This document shows positions 30,638 through 34,353 of a stretch of DNA of 34,353 bases, piece after piece. How positions within the stretch are numbered: position 1 is the first letter of the stretch; each line of letters begins with the position of its first letter. Both the position numbers and the translations under genes were made by a program. This DNA comes from Pseudomonas tehranensis (GTDB lineage: Bacteria > Pseudomonadota > Gammaproteobacteria > Pseudomonadales > Pseudomonadaceae), in assembly GCF_014268615.1 (NCBI RefSeq), contig NZ_JABWQV010000032.1:1-34353 (forward strand). Reading direction: 5' to 3'. The notes beneath the pieces are model-generated. The model was given only the letters and a program-made list of their open reading frames with translations. It had not been told where the DNA came from and made no database searches.

Positions 30638-32950
30638 ATGGCCCTGGCCCACACCTTAGGTTTTCCCCGCATCGGCGCCGACCGCGAACTGAAAAAAGCC
30701 CTCGAAGCCTACTGGAAGGGCGACTTGGCAGCGGCCGCACTGCAAGCGGTGGGCCGTGAACTGCGGGCTCGGCACTGGCAACTGCAGAAAGATGCCGGAA
30801 TTGACCTGTTGCCGGTTGGTGATTTCGCCTGGTACGACCAGGTGCTCAGCCACACGTTGACCCTGGGTGCCGTCCCGTCGCGATTCCACAACACCCTCGA
30901 TGCTCACGCCAAGCCAACCCTCGACACGCTGTTCGCCATGGCCCGAGGCGCCACTGCGGCTTGCTGCGCTGCCGATCACGGGCAAGCGCAATACGCTCAG
31001 GAACTGACCAAGTGGTTCGACACCAACTACCACTACCTGGTCCCGGAATTTACCGCCGACCAGCGTTTCGTCCTGAGTTGGGAGCAACTGTTCGACGAAG
31101 TGGACGAGGCCCATGCGTTGGGTCACCGGGTCAAACCGGTGATCATCGGTCCTTTGACTTATCTGTGGCTGGGCAAGACCAAGGGCGAGGACTTCGACAA
31201 ACTCGACCTGCTGGAGCGCCTGCTGCCGGTCTACGGTGAAATCCTCAATCGCCTCAAGGCCCAGGGCGTTGAGTGGGTGCAGATCGACGAGCCGATCCTC
31301 ACCCTCGACCTGCCGCAGGCCTGGAAAAGTGCTTTCGAGCGGGCCTATCACATCCTTCAGTATTCGCCGCTGAAAAAACTGGTGGCGACCTATTTCAGTG
31401 GCCTGGAAGACAACCTCGGTCTGGCGGTGAGCCTGCCGGTGGACGGTTTGCACATCGACGCGGTGCGGGCGCCGGAACAACTGGGCCAGGTGCTCGATCG
31501 CCTGCCCACCTACAAGATCCTGTCGGTGGGGCTGGTCAATGGCCGCAATGTCTGGCGCTGTGAACTGGAACAGGCGCTGGCGCAATTGCAGCCGGCTCAG
31601 GAGCGGTTTGGCGACAACCTCTGGGTCAGCACCTCTTGCTCACTGTTGCACAGCCCGGTGGACCTGGAGCGTGAAGACCGACTGGACCCTGAACTCAAGA
31701 GCTGGCTGGCCTTTGCTGTGCAGAAGTGCGGGGAAGTGGCGGTACTGCGCGATGCGCTCAACGATCCACAGGCGCCCGGCGTGCAACACGCCCTGGCCGA
31801 CAGTCGTGACGTGCACGCTCGTCGTGCCGACTCGACACGCATTCACAAGGCCGAGGTCCAGGCGCGCCTCGCCGCGATAGGACCCCAGGACAGCCAGCGG
31901 CAATCGCCGTTTGCCCAGCGCATGGCGCAGCAGCGCGCTCGCCTGAAGTTACCGGCCTTTCCCACCACCACCATCGGCTCCTTCCCGCAGACTCCGGCGA
32001 TTCGTCTGGCGCGCCAGGCCTACAAGCAAGGCAAGTTGTCGGCCAACGATTATCAGGACGCCATGCACACTGAGATCCGCCATGCCGTGCAGATCCAGGA
32101 ACGCTTGGGCCTGGATGTGCTGGTACATGGCGAAGCCGAACGCAACGACATGGTGGAGTATTTCGCCGAGCAACTGGACGGCTATGCCTTCACCCGTTTC
32201 GGCTGGGTCCAGAGCTATGGTTCGCGTTGTGTGAAACCGGCGATCATCTATGGCGATATCAGCCGGCCGAAAGCGATGACCGTCGACTGGATCCGCTACG
32301 CACAAAGCCTGACCGACAAGGTGATGAAGGGCATGCTCACCGGCCCCGTGACCATGCTGATGTGGTCGTTCCCGCGCGAGGACGTCTCGCGTCAGGTCCA
32401 GGCGCAACAACTGGCCCTGGCCCTGCGTGACGAAGTGCTGGACCTGGAAAAGGCCGGGATCAAAATCGTGCAGATCGACGAGGCCGCGTTCCGCGAAGGT
32501 TTGCCCCTGCGCCGTGGGCAATGGCAGGAGTATCTGGATTGGGCGGTGCAAGCGTTCCGCTTGAGCGCCTCGGGCGTGAGCGACGAAACCCAGATCCACA
32601 CCCACATGTGCTACAGCGAGTTCAATGACGTGATCAAGGCCATCGCCGCCATGGACGCCGACGTCATCACCATTGAAACCTCGCGTTCGGACATGGAGTT
32701 ACTGGACGCGTTCGAAGCGTTCGAGTACCCCAACGACATCGGCCCAGGTGTGTATGACATCCACTCGCCACGGGTGCCGGACACGACCGAAATGGTCGCG
32801 TTGATGAGCAAGGCGGTGAAGCGGATTGCGGCGGACCGACTGTGGGTCAACCCCGATTGCGGCTTGAAGACCCGGGCGTGGCCGGAAACAGAAGCCGCGC
32901 TGGTGAACATGGTGGCGGCGGCCCGGCAGCTGCGGAGTCAGTTGGCCTGA
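30638..32950 (+). CDS. metE: Cobalamin-independent methionine synthase MetE
   Basis: MetE transfers a methyl group from methyltetrahydropteroyl-triglutamate to homocysteine, the last step of methionine synthesis, without vitamin B12. The 770-residue product has the expected length and both family domains, starting [20 protein letters not shown]. The catalytic half has the zinc ligands H656 and C658 ([10 protein letters not shown]), E680 (ITIETSRSD) and C741 ([10 protein letters not shown]), and [16 protein letters not shown]. The start at 30638 has caggagg 9 nt upstream; an in-frame ATG at 30554 would extend into the regulatory region. It is divergent from metR and followed by a REPIN. The sequence appears intact. 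Confidence 0.98.
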   Translation: MALAHTLGFPRIGADRELKKALEAYWKGDLAAAALQAVGRELRARHWQLQKDAGIDLLPVGDFAWYDQVLSHTLTLGAVPSRFHNTLDAHAKPTLDTLFAMARGATAACCAADHGQAQYAQELTKWFDTNYHYLVPEFTADQRFVLSWEQLFDEVDEAHALGHRVKPVIIGPLTYLWLGKTKGEDFDKLDLLERLLPVYGEILNRLKAQGVEWVQIDEPILTLDLPQAWKSAFERAYHILQYSPLKKLVATYFSGLEDNLGLAVSLPVDGLHIDAVRAPEQLGQVLDRLPTYKILSVGLVNGRNVWRCELEQALAQLQPAQERFGDNLWVSTSCSLLHSPVDLEREDRLDPELKSWLAFAVQKCGEVAVLRDALNDPQAPGVQHALADSRDVHARRADSTRIHKAEVQARLAAIGPQDSQRQSPFAQRMAQQRARLKLPAFPTTTIGSFPQTPAIRLARQAYKQGKLSANDYQDAMHTEIRHAVQIQERLGLDVLVHGEAERNDMVEYFAEQLDGYAFTRFGWVQSYGSRCVKPAIIYGDISRPKAMTVDWIRYAQSLTDKVMKGMLTGPVTMLMWSFPREDVSRQVQAQQLALALRDEVLDLEKAGIKIVQIDEAAFREGLPLRRGQWQEYLDWAVQAFRLSASGVSDETQIHTHMCYSEFNDVIKAIAAMDADVITIETSRSDMELLDAFEAFEYPNDIGPGVYDIHSPRVPDTTEMVALMSKAVKRIAADRLWVNPDCGLKTRAWPETEAALVNMVAAARQLRSQLA

Positions 32951-32985
32951 AACCGTTGCGTTGGGTCTATACCTTGAATCTGCAC

Positions 32986-33074
32986 CTGTGGGAGCAAAGC
33001 TTGCTCGCGATACAGACGCCTCGATTCCAGAAAGATCGCGTTGACTTCATCGCGAGCAAGCTTTGCTCCCACAG
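32986..33074. repeat. REPIN, class C
   Basis: A perfect 26-bp inverted repeat (32986-33011 with 33049-33074) starts ctgtgggagcaaagcttgct. It follows metE. The rest of the 32951-33201 gap shows no further clear element. Confidence 0.9.
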
Positions 33075-33201
33075 ATAAATCATTCACCGCAGCAGACCTT
33101 TGGGAAATCTTCATCAAACTGTCACGTAACTGTGGCAGCGCGCTTGAACAAACTTCATCAGACTCGCGCTCTACTGGGGTTCTGCGTTTTGGTGTTTCTT
33201 C

Positions 33202-34221
33202 ATGCGTGTATTTATCTTCCTGGCCGCGTTGTTATTCGGCCTGCCGTCGATGGCGGCTTCTCGCTGTGATGTCAATGTTGCGACCCAACGGGTCGATCTG
33301 GATCAGGTCAGCCTGGCGTACCAGAGCATCGGCCGTGCCTCCGACCCGGCGTTGTTGCTGGTGATGGGCTTGGGCGGGCAGTTGATCCATTGGCCGGACG
33401 AAGTGGTGGCGGCCCTCTGCGAGCAGGGTTTCCGGGTGATCCGCTACGACAACCGCGACGTGGGTTTGTCCGCCTGGCGCCAGGCGCCCGGCAGCGCCAA
33501 CCTGGCCTTTGAAGCCTTGCGCTACAAGTTGGGCCTGCCCGTGGCTGCTCCCTACACGTTGACCGACATGGCCGACGACGGCTTGGGGTTGATGGATGCG
33601 TTGCAAGTGCAAAGCTTTCACGTGCTGGGGGTGAGCATGGGCGGGATGATCGCCCAGCACATGGCGGCCATGGCGCCGCAGCGGGTGGAGAGCCTGACGC
33701 TGATCATGACCAGCTCAGGCGCCGAAGGCCTGCCGGCACCGAGTGAAACGCTGGTGCAGCTGTTGTCCCGGCGCAGTGCGCCGAATCGTGAAGTGGCCCT
33801 GGAACAACAGGCCGATCTGCTGGCCGCCCTGGGCAGCCCGATGGTGGTGGATGATCGTCAGGCACTGTTGCATCAGGCCGCCCAGGCCTATGACCGGGCC
33901 TTCAACCCCGAAGGCGTGCAGCGCCAGATCATGGCGATCATGGCCGAGCCGAGCCGGGTGGCGCTGCTCAATCAACTGCGCGTGCCGACCCTGGTGGTCC
34001 ACGGCACCGCCGACCCGTTGTTGCCGGTGATGCATGGCGTGCACCTGGCGGCGCACATCCGCGGCAGCCGCCTGAAGCTGATACCGGGCCTGGCTCACCG
34101 GTTTCAAGAAGCGTTCAAGGAACCGTTGCTGGGGGCGGTGTTGCCCTACTTGCAGCAGCATCGCGAAGACACCTCGCATTGGGCGCAGATCGAGCCGGTG
34201 CAGGTGCCTAACGTGCTCTGA
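33202..34221 (+). CDS. Exported alpha/beta hydrolase
   Basis: The 339-residue protein has a signal peptide ([20 protein letters not shown]) and an alpha/beta-hydrolase domain. The oxyanion-type segment is [12 protein letters not shown], followed by [10 protein letters not shown]. The nucleophile elbow is GVSMGG (S145), the acid is probably D271 (HGTADPLLP) and the catalytic histidine H299 (GLAHRF). It likely acts in the periplasm or outside as an esterase or lipase-like enzyme; the substrate is unknown. The start at 33202 has no strong ribosome-binding site but gives a clean signal peptide. It stands alone between two REPINs. Confidence 0.88.
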   Translation: MRVFIFLAALLFGLPSMAASRCDVNVATQRVDLDQVSLAYQSIGRASDPALLLVMGLGGQLIHWPDEVVAALCEQGFRVIRYDNRDVGLSAWRQAPGSANLAFEALRYKLGLPVAAPYTLTDMADDGLGLMDALQVQSFHVLGVSMGGMIAQHMAAMAPQRVESLTLIMTSSGAEGLPAPSETLVQLLSRRSAPNREVALEQQADLLAALGSPMVVDDRQALLHQAAQAYDRAFNPEGVQRQIMAIMAEPSRVALLNQLRVPTLVVHGTADPLLPVMHGVHLAAHIRGSRLKLIPGLAHRFQEAFKEPLLGAVLPYLQQHREDTSHWAQIEPVQVPNVL

Positions 34222-34242
34222 TAAACGGTCTGCCTGGTTTTT

Positions 34243-34353
34243 GTGGCGAGGGAGCTTGCTCCCGCTGGACTGCGTAGCAGCCCTAAGGTTCAGCCCGAGA
34301 CACCCAGGTGGCGGGATAGATTATGGGGTTGCTTCGCAACCCAGCGGGAGCAA
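34243..34353. repeat. REPIN, class A, truncated by the window end
   Basis: It opens gtggcgagggagcttgctcc and ends at the window edge in cagcgggagcaa, before its outer right arm is complete. The last bases are the reverse complement of the window's first bases. Confidence 0.87.

Overview
The window looks like chromosomal DNA from a fluorescent Pseudomonas (P. fluorescens complex). It is GC-rich, carries Pseudomonas-type purT, metR/metE and proY-like genes, and has about ten REP/REPIN palindromes between genes, together with a REP-associated tyrosine transposase. No rRNA, tRNA, CRISPR array, prophage or replication origin was seen. Both window ends lie inside the same repeat class, so this may be a draft-assembly contig that stopped at repeats.

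Layout. (a) 136-1887, minus: purT and a small VUT-family membrane protein. (b) 2141-3486, minus: a two-gene unit of a YqjI-like PadR regulator and a siderophore-interacting ferric reductase, preceded by four AGATATATCT palindromes spaced exactly 18 bp apart. (c) 3917-9698, plus: a CS1-type (alpha) chaperone-usher fimbrial operon: major pilin, usher, chaperone, second pilin, putative tip adhesin. A strong hairpin lies directly after the major pilin. (d) 9840-12962, minus: an oversized class A penicillin-binding protein. (e) 13078-13920: a RAYT gene between two almost identical 126-bp REPINs. (f) 14276-15697, plus: a ProY-like permease with an Hfq/Crc-type A-rich motif beside its ribosome-binding site, convergent with a membrane-anchored FMN/3Fe-4S glutamate-synthase-like protein (15806-17425).

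(g) 17661-26029, minus: a five-gene signalling operon. In transcription order it encodes REC-PAS-GGDEF-(degenerate EAL), REC-(degenerate GGDEF)-EAL, a periplasmic dihaem cytochrome c peroxidase, a membrane histidine kinase with an HNVGN H-box, and a REC-histidine kinase. Divergent from it (26259-27623) is a response regulator with a degenerate HD-GYP (YN-GFP) domain. The sequence suggests a redox- or peroxide-linked phosphorelay controlling cyclic-di-GMP, with synthesis and breakdown split between two paralogous receivers. This is the most interesting system in the window.

(h) 27870-29443, plus: Nudix hydrolase, LysE/RhtB exporter and GNAT acetyltransferase, closely packed. (i) 29613-32950: divergent metR and metE with two MetR-like boxes between them. 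(j) 33202-34221, plus: an exported alpha/beta hydrolase.

All calls come from reading the sequence and from knowledge of the protein families. No database search was run.
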